DNA of 60,035 nucleotides from the NCBI RefSeq assembly GCF_020439865.1, contig NZ_JAGRPF010000052.1, forward strand, positions 1-60,035, given 5' to 3'. Position numbers and translations under genes: made by a program. The notes below the pieces were generated by a model. It worked only from the letters and a program-made list of their open reading frames with translations, did not search any database and was not told where the DNA came from. The DNA comes from Prosthecobacter sp. (lineage in GTDB: Bacteria > Verrucomicrobiota > Verrucomicrobiia > Verrucomicrobiales > Verrucomicrobiaceae). Positions 43,201-50,834 of the stretch are shown here, one piece after another (within the stretch, counting starts at the first letter, position 1; each line of letters starts with the position of its first letter).

Positions 43201-43439
43201 CCACGCCTGTCGTTGACGCGAACGGGCTGACCTTGATTTTTACACGACCCAAGGATTTGCCGGACATCAGTTATGCGGCTGAATCCACGGACAATCTCGG
43301 CGGTTGGAACCCGGTGACGTTGGAAGTCATCAACGATGCACCCGTGCAAACGCTGCGTGCGCGTGACTCACTCTCCAGCGGCAATCCTTCCAGGCGCTTC
43401 ATGCACCTGATCTTTGGTGTGCCTGCTGCTCCACCGTGA
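40296..43439 (+). CDS. Large surface protein: FN3, Ig-like, cyclophilin and MBG modules
   Basis: 1047 residues from the ATG at 40296 (signal peptide FLFSLFALAFTSTALA). Modules in order: three fibronectin type III domains (~20-310), a putative-Ig (He_PIG) domain (~310-395), a cyclophilin-type peptidyl-prolyl isomerase domain (~430-600), a cadherin-like spacer, two adjacent He_PIG domains, an MBG domain and a DPDGDGLKNLAEYALGTDP calcium-binding end. The cyclophilin part keeps FHRSEPGFVVQGG (Arg, Phe, Gln active-site residues) and ATDQFFVNL. Probably displayed or secreted; whether the isomerase is active is not known. Confidence 0.9.
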   Translation: MLPCFFAREGVRTFLFSLFALAFTSTALAAPNAPTYLAAYASTSTSVVLLWNDNSTDETGFEVQYNTGGGWISFGTVAANQTAVGLNTPSGFSAQYQVRAVNGSGNSAFTPVVTCTQAAFNAPGSLNGLVNKESVTITWADNATTETGFEIETRKLPSGSFTLLGSVGTPTAVVDLTGYLDPNTSYEIRVRARTGASAPYTYTGYSNTASITTQFNAPTGLTATTASEGTVNLSWVDNSAIEGGYGVYYRLSGSGSYTLLTYTAANATTYSVTGLTAGTAYDFQVAAAYQSTAIIESARSNTATATTKDGFTSRTYQPITYNQAFSYQAVVSTGSSRSSWNITGLPTGVTFNSSTGLVSGTPTVTGVFVCPMTATFANGWTTNSSLTLRIIRAPGAPVAGTTITTQTLASGGSTSVSLTGKFSDPDAESAVRVVTNLGTMDFILYNTATPQTVTNFLSYVNAAVNNYNGAVFHRSEPGFVVQGGGFKVLSSPNNFSSIPTAASPINEPGISNLRGTVAMAKVGTNPNSATDQFFVNLADNSANLDNQNGGFTAFARVAGNGMTVADAMAGLPTVDSTVNVDGTPTSSLTHWPLTSASATMDTSKVVSITSAAPVAVLSYAVTGNTNSGVATATINGTNVQIDAVSGGQTDVTVTATDLDGNTVAQTFTVTVNQVPAFTNGPPPGAAVVGVPYSFTYTTSGYPAPTFSHTGTLPPGLSLSTAGVLSGTPTMAGTYANIVITADNGIGTAPTQTISITVNEVPAFTNGPPPSSGTVGSAYTFSYTASGSPSPTFTVTSGALPAGLSLGTDGVISGTPTTAGVSSNIVVTASNGVGTAPTQTFSITIGKGVATVTLGGFSQTYDGNPKPVTASTTPANLALDITYGGSSTVPSSHGSYAVVATVNDDNYSGSATGTLVIAGQTIASWRTQHFDAGQVSAGLASDSADPDGDGLKNLAEYALGTDPWVRNAAPTPVVDANGLTLIFTRPKDLPDISYAAESTDNLGGWNPVTLEVINDAPVQTLRARDSLSSGNPSRRFMHLIFGVPAAPP
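42315..42834 (+). repeat. Two tandem 258-base coding repeats (He_PIG modules)
   Basis: The units begin GTGCCGGCTTTCACCAACGG at 42315 and GTGCCGGCATTCACCAACGG at 42573. The 258-base spacing corresponds to 86 residues per module. They are similar in DNA and protein, which suggests recent duplication. Confidence 0.8.
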
Positions 43440-43472
43440 CGCGGCGGACGGAGCTGCTTCAAATGAAGAGTT

Positions 43473-44519
43473 TCAACGGAAGATCCCCCGCTTGGGAGAT
43501 TCTTCCTGCTGCTTTTTCAGCTCTTCCGCCCGCAGCCTTTCTGCCGTGTCTTTGTACCAGAGCGGGCCGTTGACCTTGAAGTTGTAAATAAGGTCACGGA
43601 AGTCGGCCATGAGGCGCTGGTCGTTCATGAGTGCGCCGAGGAGCCCTTTGTTGGAACTGAGGTTGGAGGCTGCCACAGCAAAGCTGTCTGCCGCCTTTCT
43701 GATGGACTGCAGGGACTCATCGGCAGTGCTCATGACCTTGTCAGCCTTGGCGATGGCGGGGTCAAGCTTGTCGAACATGGGGCTGAGCTTTTTGCTCGCT
43801 TCTTCGACATTTTTGGAGGCGTTTTTGAAGCTGGTAGCAGCATCCTTCAGTTCAGACAGTGCGGTCTTGAGGGTCTGTGCGTTCTCATCGCCAAGCACCT
43901 TGTCATCAACGCGTTTGAGTGTGTTGTGGAGGTGTTCCATGCTCTCCTTGAAGCTTTGAATGGTGGAATCGGAGAGGGCATCCTTGTTCACTTTGCCCAT
44001 AGCGTCTTGGATGTCTTTGAGAGCGACGCGTACATCGTCCAGAACGACATCCACCTTCTTGCCAACTTGTTCGGCCTGACTCTGAAGGTCGTTGAGCCCG
44101 CTGCCTTTTTCGCCTTCGATGATCTTGTCGTAGTCATGCGGCAGAAAGACATCCGTTTGCTTGCCGGTGGGCTTGATCTCAACGAGGGCATCGCCCATCA
44201 GGCCGGCTGAGCCGATGGCAAAAGTGGCGTCGGCTGGGACCATGACATCTTTGAAGAGCTCCAGCTCGAGGATCACACCGGTGAAGGTGTCGTTGAGCGA
44301 AGGCTTTTTGTCCACCTTCCCCACGCGCGAGCCGCCCAGAAACACGGGTGAACCTTCCTTGATGCCGGAGGCGTTTGGAAAAGCCACCTGCAGATGGTAG
44401 GTGTCTTTGAAGACCTCACGGACCCGTCCGAACATGAGGATGAGCCCGCCGAGCAACAGTAGCCCGATGAACAGGAAGAGCCCGACGAGCATTTCGGTTT
44501 TTTTATCGCTGTCGATCAT
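43473..44519 (-). CDS. mlaD: MlaD-family (MCE) lipid-transport protein
   Basis: 348 residues from the ATG at 44519 (MIDSDKKTEMLVGLFLFIGL), which places the membrane anchor at the N-terminus. The MCE domain follows (YHLQVAFPNASGIKEGSPVF, GGSRVGKVDKK, ALVEIKPTGKQTDVFL). Residues ~150-330 form a long helical region (LNDLQSQAEQVGKKVDVVLD), longer than in E. coli MlaD and closer to Mce-type proteins. It forms the periplasmic hexameric ring that passes lipids to or from the MlaEF transporter. Third gene of the mlaE-mlaF-mlaD operon; mlaC and mlaB are absent here. Confidence 0.93.
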   Translation of the reverse strand: MIDSDKKTEMLVGLFLFIGLLLLGGLILMFGRVREVFKDTYHLQVAFPNASGIKEGSPVFLGGSRVGKVDKKPSLNDTFTGVILELELFKDVMVPADATFAIGSAGLMGDALVEIKPTGKQTDVFLPHDYDKIIEGEKGSGLNDLQSQAEQVGKKVDVVLDDVRVALKDIQDAMGKVNKDALSDSTIQSFKESMEHLHNTLKRVDDKVLGDENAQTLKTALSELKDAATSFKNASKNVEEASKKLSPMFDKLDPAIAKADKVMSTADESLQSIRKAADSFAVAASNLSSNKGLLGALMNDQRLMADFRDLIYNFKVNGPLWYKDTAERLRAEELKKQQEESPKRGIFR

Positions 44520-44553
44520 GAGGAGATAAGGTTGGGGGCAAAAGGAGGTGTGT

Positions 44554-45354
44554 TCAACCAGTGATGTCGGAACGACCGTTGACGAAGTCCTGCACAACAG
44601 AGTCCGAGGTGTCACGCAGCTCCGCAGGCGTTCCCAAGAAACGAATCTCGCCGCGATAGAGCATGGCCACGCGGTTGGCGATCTTGAAGACGCTGCGCAT
44701 GTCGTGAGTGACGATGATGGACGTGACGTTGAACCGGCGCTGCATGCGCAGAATCATCTGATCGATGACGTCAGAGCCGATGGGGTCGAGTCCGGAATTG
44801 GGCTCGTCATAGAGGATGCATTCGCTGTGGTCGATGATGGCGCGGGCGATTCCGGTACGTTTGCGCATGCCGCCTGAAAGGCTGGTGGGGTACTTGTGGC
44901 GGTGTTCATCGAGGTCCACGGCCTGCAGTGCCTCACGGACACGGCGGTTGATTTCGCTCCGATCGCGAATGCCGTGCTCCAGCAGTGGAAACGCCACGTT
45001 CTGTTCGACGGTGAGGTTGTCGAACAGGGCGGCCCCTTGAAAGAGCATGCTCACTTTTTTGCGGATGGGGGCCATCTCGCGTTCCTTGAGCCGGTTGACG
45101 TGCATGCCGTCGACATAGATCTCTCCGCTGTCAGGTTTGATCAGACCGATGATATGTTTGATCATCACGGTCTTTCCTTCTCCGCTCGGCCCGATGATGC
45201 AAAGAGTCTCGCCATGCTGAAGCGTGAGATTGATGCCCCGGAGAACTTCCTGGCTGCCAAAACGTTTGCACACGTCTTTTAACTGGATGAACGCCTGAGT
45301 TTCTCCCTTTGGAGAAGCAGGGGATGTGAGCGTGCTGGAAGTCGGGTCTGCCAT
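44554..45354 (-). CDS. mlaF: ABC transporter ATPase MlaF
   Basis: 266 residues from the ATG at 45354, two bases after the mlaE stop. A short Ser/Thr/Pro leader precedes FIQLKDVCKRFGSQEVLRGI. Walker A is GPSGEGKTVM, the signature motif LSGGMRKRTGIARAI and Walker B ILYDEPNSGLDPI, all characteristic of the MlaF/Mce ATPases. It powers phospholipid movement through MlaE in the cytoplasmic membrane. Confidence 0.96.
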   Translation of the reverse strand: MADPTSSTLTSPASPKGETQAFIQLKDVCKRFGSQEVLRGINLTLQHGETLCIIGPSGEGKTVMIKHIIGLIKPDSGEIYVDGMHVNRLKEREMAPIRKKVSMLFQGAALFDNLTVEQNVAFPLLEHGIRDRSEINRRVREALQAVDLDEHRHKYPTSLSGGMRKRTGIARAIIDHSECILYDEPNSGLDPIGSDVIDQMILRMQRRFNVTSIIVTHDMRSVFKIANRVAMLYRGEIRFLGTPAELRDTSDSVVQDFVNGRSDITG

Positions 45355-45356
45355 GT

Positions 45357-46163
45357 CTAAACGGTGCCGATGGGGAAGACGTAGTTGAGCAGGATCGAGA
45401 GAAAGAAATTTACGATCAGCAGGACGAGCGAGGAGATGACGACCGCACGGGTGGTTCCCAAGCCGACACCGACCGCGCCGTTTTCTGCGGCCAGCCCTTG
45501 GTGGCAGGAGATCAGCGTGATCAGCATGCCAAATACGAAGCCTTTGATCATTCCGATGCTGAGGTCTTCCATGTTGGTATGGTCGAGCATGTGAGTCATG
45601 TACCATGCCGAGGGCATGTCATAACCGAAGCTTGTGACCAAGTAGGAGGCGAAAAGGCCGAAGGAGATGCTCTCCGCCACCAGAAATGGCATGGATACCA
45701 TCATGGCCAGGAAGCGCGGCAGCACGAGGTAGTCGACCGGATGAACGCCCATGACGCGCAGGGCATCGACCTGTTCGGTGACCTTCATGGTGCCAATGTC
45801 TGCAGCCATCGCGGCACCGACGCGTCCCGCCACCATCAGGCCGGCCAGCACCGGGCCGAGTTCGCGACACAACGCCACAGAAACAACGGCTCCCACTGTG
45901 GTTTCAAACCCGAAGTCCTTGAACTTCGCATAGCTCTGAAACGTGAAAACAGCTCCTGTGAAAGCTCCGGTTACGATGACCACCGCTTGGGATCCATACC
46001 CAATGGCAACGATTTGCTGTGCCACGAGCTTGAGCCTCCAGACCCCGGAACGAACGGCGATCATCAACTCACGCATCAGGGCGGTGAGCTGTCCGAGATA
46101 GACCAGAAAATGTAAAAAGGTGCGGCCTGGAAGTGTCAGCAGGCCTGAGGGGGAATCCATCAC
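45357..46163 (-). CDS. mlaE: ABC transporter permease MlaE
   Basis: 268 residues with about five membrane helices. The MlaE family signature region is clear: VVIVTGAFTGAVFTFQSYAK, ALCRELGPVLAGLMVAGRVG, AMAADIGTMKVTEQVDALRV and YLVLPRFLAMMVSMPFL. The C-terminal VGLGTTRAVVISSLVLLIV is also typical. It is the first gene of the lipid-asymmetry operon; the promoter should lie in 46164-46220. Confidence 0.96.
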   Translation of the reverse strand: MMDSPSGLLTLPGRTFLHFLVYLGQLTALMRELMIAVRSGVWRLKLVAQQIVAIGYGSQAVVIVTGAFTGAVFTFQSYAKFKDFGFETTVGAVVSVALCRELGPVLAGLMVAGRVGAAMAADIGTMKVTEQVDALRVMGVHPVDYLVLPRFLAMMVSMPFLVAESISFGLFASYLVTSFGYDMPSAWYMTHMLDHTNMEDLSIGMIKGFVFGMLITLISCHQGLAAENGAVGVGLGTTRAVVISSLVLLIVNFFLSILLNYVFPIGTV

Positions 46164-46223
46164 AGTTCATCATGACATGTTGTGGCGTGAAGGCAAATCA
46201 CGGAACCGTCGGCGGAAATTGAA

Positions 46224-46253
46224 AGCCCCGTCTGGATTTCTCCAGACGGGGCT
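46224..46253 (-). terminator. Rho-independent terminator
   Basis: A 13-bp perfect stem AGCCCCGTCTGGA / TCCAGACGGGGCT with a 4-base loop, followed on the minus strand by TTCAATTTC. It lies 35 bases after the lipoprotein gene at 46288 and just before the mlaE promoter region. Confidence 0.85.
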
Positions 46254-46287
46254 GTGAAAGCTTGGCTGTTATCCAAGGTAGAGATGC

Positions 46288-47049
46288 CTACTGGGGCGGC
46301 ACACGGAAGAGCTTGCCGGTGTAGGGGCATTTGACTTCCATGCCTACCGGCAGGCCGGTCACGTCCACGAGCTGATGCTTGGCGGCAAACGGGCTGTTTA
46401 CAAAGCCTGGGCGTCCTGCGATCGATGTGCCATAGGGGAGTTCAGCAACAGAACTGGGAGGTGTTGCTGCGGGCGACGGCGTCGAGGCTGGCGAGGTTGC
46501 GTTGTTCATCGCAGCCACATTGCTGTTTGCCGCAGCAGGTGTGGTCTTTGGGCGCTCAGGAGCAGAAGGAGTCGTCTTCGGGCGACTGGAAGCAACGCTC
46601 GAATTGGAAGTAGTCACACCGCCGGGAACGAGGAACGGGCGCTGGGTGTAAGGGCACACCACCTTGGAACCGGCCGACATTCCACGCACGTCGACGAGGC
46701 GGGGGGGGTTTGTGAACGGTGTGCGCACATAACCAGGGAGATCGGGTACCGCCTGGGCGACAGGCATTGTAGAAGCATTCAGCATCGACGGTGGGGGCGT
46801 AGAAGGACGCACAGGACCGACAACGGTGTTAGCAGTTGACTGCGTCGCAGCATTGTTTTGAGCCAGGATGCCAGAGCTGGATGTCGTTGAAGTCCCCAAC
46901 GGCCGACTCTCTTTGGCCAAATAGGTGATGAGTCCACGAGTTTGAATCTCCTGCCATGCCTGACGTGGGGGAACGGCGCAGGATGCCAGCATGAGAGCCG
47001 CGAGGCTGGTTGTGGCTAAACGGACCGAGGAATGGGGTGCTTGAGACAT
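46288..47049 (-). CDS. Lipoprotein with duplicated 'VDV-G-CPYT' domain
   Basis: 253 residues from the ATG at 47049 (MSQAPHSSVRLATTSLAALM), with a lipobox at LASC. Residues ~20-110 are Ser/Thr/Pro-rich. Two similar ~40-residue units follow: GYVRTPFTNPPRLVDVRGMS then KVVCPYTQRPFLVPGG, and GFVNSPFAAKHQLVDVTGLP then EVKCPYTGKLFRVPPQ. They are separated by an Ala/Ser/Pro linker. Each unit has one Cys before PYT. Function unknown; the units resemble small cell-surface or peptidoglycan-associated motifs of PVC bacteria. The AT-rich ~170 bases upstream probably hold divergent promoters. Confidence 0.72.
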   Translation of the reverse strand: MSQAPHSSVRLATTSLAALMLASCAVPPRQAWQEIQTRGLITYLAKESRPLGTSTTSSSGILAQNNAATQSTANTVVGPVRPSTPPPSMLNASTMPVAQAVPDLPGYVRTPFTNPPRLVDVRGMSAGSKVVCPYTQRPFLVPGGVTTSNSSVASSRPKTTPSAPERPKTTPAAANSNVAAMNNATSPASTPSPAATPPSSVAELPYGTSIAGRPGFVNSPFAAKHQLVDVTGLPVGMEVKCPYTGKLFRVPPQ

Positions 47050-47219
47050 AGGCGTACGCGGGACGGTTAATTTTTGAATTAGCATTCTCAATTTAACGAT
47101 CTTTTTAAATTATGCAACAACAACGATGGCAATGCTGAACAACAATATTCAACTCAACCAAAATTTCCATAACAAAATCTCCTCTTGTGCGTTTCTTCAT
47201 CCTACACTCTAAACCTCCT

Positions 47220-47660
47220 ATGCAGTGGCGCATCATCACGGTGGGTAAACCCGGTCATTCGTGGGTAAAAGAAGCAATGAGCCTGTATTGGGACAGGCTC
47301 CAGCACTATGGGCGCTTTGAACACGTGGTAATTAAGGAGGCTCCGCGTGAGCGGATGGAATCGCAGATCGATAACGCATGCGCGGGAGATCTTTGTGTTC
47401 TTCTGGATGAGCGCGGCAAGCAGTTGCGCAGTCTTGAACTGGCTAGGTGGATCGAAGGTGAAGAGGTCTCGGGGCGAAAAAGAATCTGTCTCGTCATCGG
47501 AGGAGCGGATGGACATTCACCCCGCTTCCGATCCAAGGCCACCGTGTGCTGGTCTTTGTCGACGCTTACCATGCAGCATGATATCGCATTGGTCGTGCTG
47601 ATTGAGCAGATTTATCGCGCCTATACCATCATGCGAGGAGAACCCTACCATAGAGAATGA
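47220..47660 (+). CDS. rlmH: 23S rRNA (pseudouridine-1915-N3) methyltransferase RlmH
   Basis: 146 residues from the ATG at 47220 (MQWRIITVGKPGHSWVKEAM); a GTG at 47187 would add 11 residues. The SPOUT-class RlmH signature is clear: YWDRLQHYGRFEHVVIKE, LCVLLDERGKQLRSLELA, ICLVIGGADGHSP and the knot end EQIYRAYTIMRGEPYHRE. It methylates position 1915 of 23S rRNA in assembled ribosomes. The leader AACCTCCT is the complement of a Shine-Dalgarno sequence, not a match. Confidence 0.95.
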   Translation: MQWRIITVGKPGHSWVKEAMSLYWDRLQHYGRFEHVVIKEAPRERMESQIDNACAGDLCVLLDERGKQLRSLELARWIEGEEVSGRKRICLVIGGADGHSPRFRSKATVCWSLSTLTMQHDIALVVLIEQIYRAYTIMRGEPYHRE

Positions 47661-47796
47661 CGTCAGAATGTTTGGCTAATGATCAAGCTTGCCTCTCGGC
47701 GCGTTTATTGCTGAATTGAGACGCAATTCTTTGTATTTTCGCCTTGTCGAGAACTTGAGAGAAGCTAATTTTTAAATTTTCTCGACCAATCCCACC

Positions 47797-50754
47797 GTGG
47801 CTTCATCAGTCCTCAAAAATGTCATCCAGCCAAAGGCGCAAACGGCGCCTTTGGAGAAGATGCGTGGTGAGGCCAAGGAGCCGACAGACGAAGCCTCCGC
47901 CTCTTCGGTAGGACCATCCTTTCCGAGTGGACCCTCCAAGCCGGAGTCCGAGGACATGGAGCTGGTCCTCGGTGTTTTGGTTGAGAACGCACCGATTGCC
48001 ATGGCCATGTTTGACCGGGCGATGCGCTACGTGCTCGCCAACCGGCAGTGGATTCACGAGTTCGGCCTGCAGCAGGTACAACCCCTTGTTGGCAGAAGTC
48101 AGTATGAGATTTTCCCCGGCCTTCATCCCGGCTGGCGGCAGGTTTATGAGCGTGCTCTGCAGGGCCATATCGTGCGCAGTGAGCACGATTCTCTGAGCGG
48201 GCCTGATGGCCGGCATTTGGTGTATCGGTGGGAAGTCCGGCCTTGGCGCAGGAAAAGAGATGCCACGGTCGGTGGACTGATGGTCACGTGCGAGAAATTC
48301 ACCTCGCAACAGACCGCATCGGCGGACGAGGACGGTGGAACTTCCTCACCGGAGGGGGGTGATAGTCTCAAATCTGTCGCGAAAACTCCGGACCCGCTGG
48401 ACTGTGCTTTGCCAATGCTTGTGCTAAATGCTCAGGGGGCGATTCTGCGTGCGAATGTCGCCGCCGCCCGTCTCACCTTGGACAAAGGAATTCAGGAGGG
48501 AACCACCTGTTTTTGGGAAGTGTTTGGCGAGGGTCGTGAGTATAGCGCCCTGCGCCAGCAGACGCTGGAAACACTTTCCTCCGTAGCCGCCGCCAACGGC
48601 AGGAATGACAGTGCTGTCATCACATGCTCGCTACACTCCGATGCGGGTTCCAATCCGTCCCGCTGGCTTGTTTCAGCACTGGCTCTCAAAAGTCCGGGAG
48701 AGTCCTCATGCCAGTTCATGCTGATGGGACTTCCGTCGGACATGGCGGCAGGCACTCAGATGCAGGTGGCTGCTCCGGTGGTCGTGCAGGCACCTGCGCC
48801 CGAAGCTCCAGCTCCCGCGATCAATCCAGTGGATGACGCCGCCATGCAGCGCATGGAGAATGAGCTGTCGCGTGCCCGGCAGGAACTTCGTACGCTTTCA
48901 GAAGCGCAGTACGCCTTCGGCAAGCGCGAGGCCAAGCTGCGCAGTTATCTTGAGGGAGTGCCCTGTGGTGTCTTCGTGCTTGATGAGCGTGGGGTGCCGG
49001 TCTTTCAAAATGAGCGTTTGGCCAAATTGCTGGGCCGACCTCTTGAAACACAACAGACAGTCGAAGACTGGCTGGCGCACGCCTGCCCAACGGAGGATCA
49101 CCGTGAACAAGTCACGCTCGCGTGGCGTGAAAGCGTCTGGCGGCGTCAGCTCACGCGAACTGTGTCACTCGCCACAGCCGACGGTCTGCTCAAAGAGCTC
49201 GAGTTTCATCCCATCGCCCTCCCGGGCGGCGGGCTGCTGGTAAGCATTCAGGACACGACGGAGCACACGCGGCATGAAGAGCAGCTCCGAAGCATGGAGG
49301 CCAAACTCCGCACGTTGATGCAGGGGAGTCCGATCGCCATTGTCCTCACGGACAAAGCCGGCGTCATTTTTGAAGTCAATCAGCATGCCGAAACGCTGTT
49401 GGGACAGGCCAAGTCCGAACTGCGCCGTTATCCGCTTGATGCGTGGCTTGATCCTGACAGCGCTTCTGCCAGGCGCGATGCCCTGCGGGCGCTGCAGACC
49501 GGTGGCAGGCAGGCAGAAGCTCTGGGTGTTCGTATCAAGCGCGTGGACGGCTCCTTCTCGAGCGCCATATTGCACCTTGCCGCTGTTCCTGACGCACAGG
49601 GTGAAGCGCACTGCACCATTCATTACCTGCAGGAAGTCACGGAGCCCGAAAGCACCCCTGCTCAGGCATCTGCGCCGCCCTTGCTGTCAGACACGCATGT
49701 GACTGCATCCGTCGTCGGACAGACCAGCGCTCCGCTGCTAACCACGGATGCGAACGGCCGCGTCCGCGCATGGTCGGATCACGCGCGTCAGATGTTCGAA
49801 CTCGATGCGGAGGCCGTCAGGGGGCGGCCATTGCACCAGTTCTTCCGCCCTTCCGACTCCACCGGTTTCTTCGCAGATCTCGCCCGACAGGCGGCCGATC
49901 CAAGGGCAATGTTTGAGCTTCCTTTCTTCGGCGGCAATGGCAAACGCGGCACGGTAAAGCTCAGCGCATGCATGCTGGATGACGGCGGTTTTGAACTCAT
50001 CTCACATTTCATTTCCGAGATTGAAGCGCCGGTTGAGGGCGGCACTCCCAAAACCGTGAGGAAGGCCGCCACGCCGCTGGCCTTCCAAGTTGTGTCTTCG
50101 TCGAACCAGCGCTGGCCCGTCGTGGATCTCGAACGCGAAAAGCTCCTGCTCACCGAGACGCATCATCGCATCAAGAACCACCTCCAGATCATCTCCAGCC
50201 TGTTGAACATGCAGATCAACGGCGTGAGCGATCAGGATGCACGCAATGCCCTGCGCTCCAGTCAGAACAGGGTGAGAGCCATTGCCGCGCTGCATCAGCA
50301 CCTCTATCAGGTCGCGCTCGGCAAGGGAGACACCTTTGGAGACTTCACGCTCGATCTCGTTGCTCATCTGCGCGAGTGCTACGAAGTCAGTGCAGACCAG
50401 ATCACCGTGCGGTTGGAGATCCAGGAAGGCCCTGTCGAACAGGAGTGGCTCATGCCTCTGGCCCTCACGCTCAATGAAGCGCTCTCCAACTGTTTTGAGC
50501 ATGCCTATCCTCATGGGCGTCAGGGGCTGATTACAGCCCTGCTGAGCTACACTCAGGGCAGCGGTGAACTCGTCATCAAGGATGACGGCATTGGTCTTTC
50601 GCAGGAGTTTCATCCTGGCGAAGGCAGCGGACTTGGTCTCAAAATACTGGCCGTGTTTGCCGATCAGATGCGCGGCCAGCTCTTCGTGCAGGGTAGTCCG
50701 GATCAGGGCACCGAGATCAGGCTGCGCTTTCCGCTCGTCACTCCTGAAGGATAA
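47797..50754 (+). CDS. PAS-domain sensor histidine kinase (HisKA_2 type)
   Basis: 985 residues from a GTG start. No membrane helix is seen, so it is probably cytoplasmic. At least four PAS-like units precede the kinase: ~60-165 (NAPIAMAMFDRAMRYVLANR), ~380-500 (GVFVLDERGVPVFQNERLA), ~505-610 (SPIAIVLTDKAGVIFEVNQH) and ~640-740. Some have diverged. The HisKA_2 dimerisation domain holds ETHHRIKNHLQIISSLLNMQ with the acceptor His. The N box is LNEALSNCFEHAYPHG, and G boxes DDGIGL and GSGLGL follow. The partner response regulator is not adjacent. Signal unknown. Confidence 0.92.
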   Translation: MASSVLKNVIQPKAQTAPLEKMRGEAKEPTDEASASSVGPSFPSGPSKPESEDMELVLGVLVENAPIAMAMFDRAMRYVLANRQWIHEFGLQQVQPLVGRSQYEIFPGLHPGWRQVYERALQGHIVRSEHDSLSGPDGRHLVYRWEVRPWRRKRDATVGGLMVTCEKFTSQQTASADEDGGTSSPEGGDSLKSVAKTPDPLDCALPMLVLNAQGAILRANVAAARLTLDKGIQEGTTCFWEVFGEGREYSALRQQTLETLSSVAAANGRNDSAVITCSLHSDAGSNPSRWLVSALALKSPGESSCQFMLMGLPSDMAAGTQMQVAAPVVVQAPAPEAPAPAINPVDDAAMQRMENELSRARQELRTLSEAQYAFGKREAKLRSYLEGVPCGVFVLDERGVPVFQNERLAKLLGRPLETQQTVEDWLAHACPTEDHREQVTLAWRESVWRRQLTRTVSLATADGLLKELEFHPIALPGGGLLVSIQDTTEHTRHEEQLRSMEAKLRTLMQGSPIAIVLTDKAGVIFEVNQHAETLLGQAKSELRRYPLDAWLDPDSASARRDALRALQTGGRQAEALGVRIKRVDGSFSSAILHLAAVPDAQGEAHCTIHYLQEVTEPESTPAQASAPPLLSDTHVTASVVGQTSAPLLTTDANGRVRAWSDHARQMFELDAEAVRGRPLHQFFRPSDSTGFFADLARQAADPRAMFELPFFGGNGKRGTVKLSACMLDDGGFELISHFISEIEAPVEGGTPKTVRKAATPLAFQVVSSSNQRWPVVDLEREKLLLTETHHRIKNHLQIISSLLNMQINGVSDQDARNALRSSQNRVRAIAALHQHLYQVALGKGDTFGDFTLDLVAHLRECYEVSADQITVRLEIQEGPVEQEWLMPLALTLNEALSNCFEHAYPHGRQGLITALLSYTQGSGELVIKDDGIGLSQEFHPGEGSGLGLKILAVFADQMRGQLFVQGSPDQGTEIRLRFPLVTPEG

Positions 50755-50834
50755 ATCCTTTGTGTGGCACATTCCTTTTGCGAAGTCCCGCGTCTCCGTG
50801 ACAGTGTCAGGTGCAATCGTTGACCACGGCCGCC

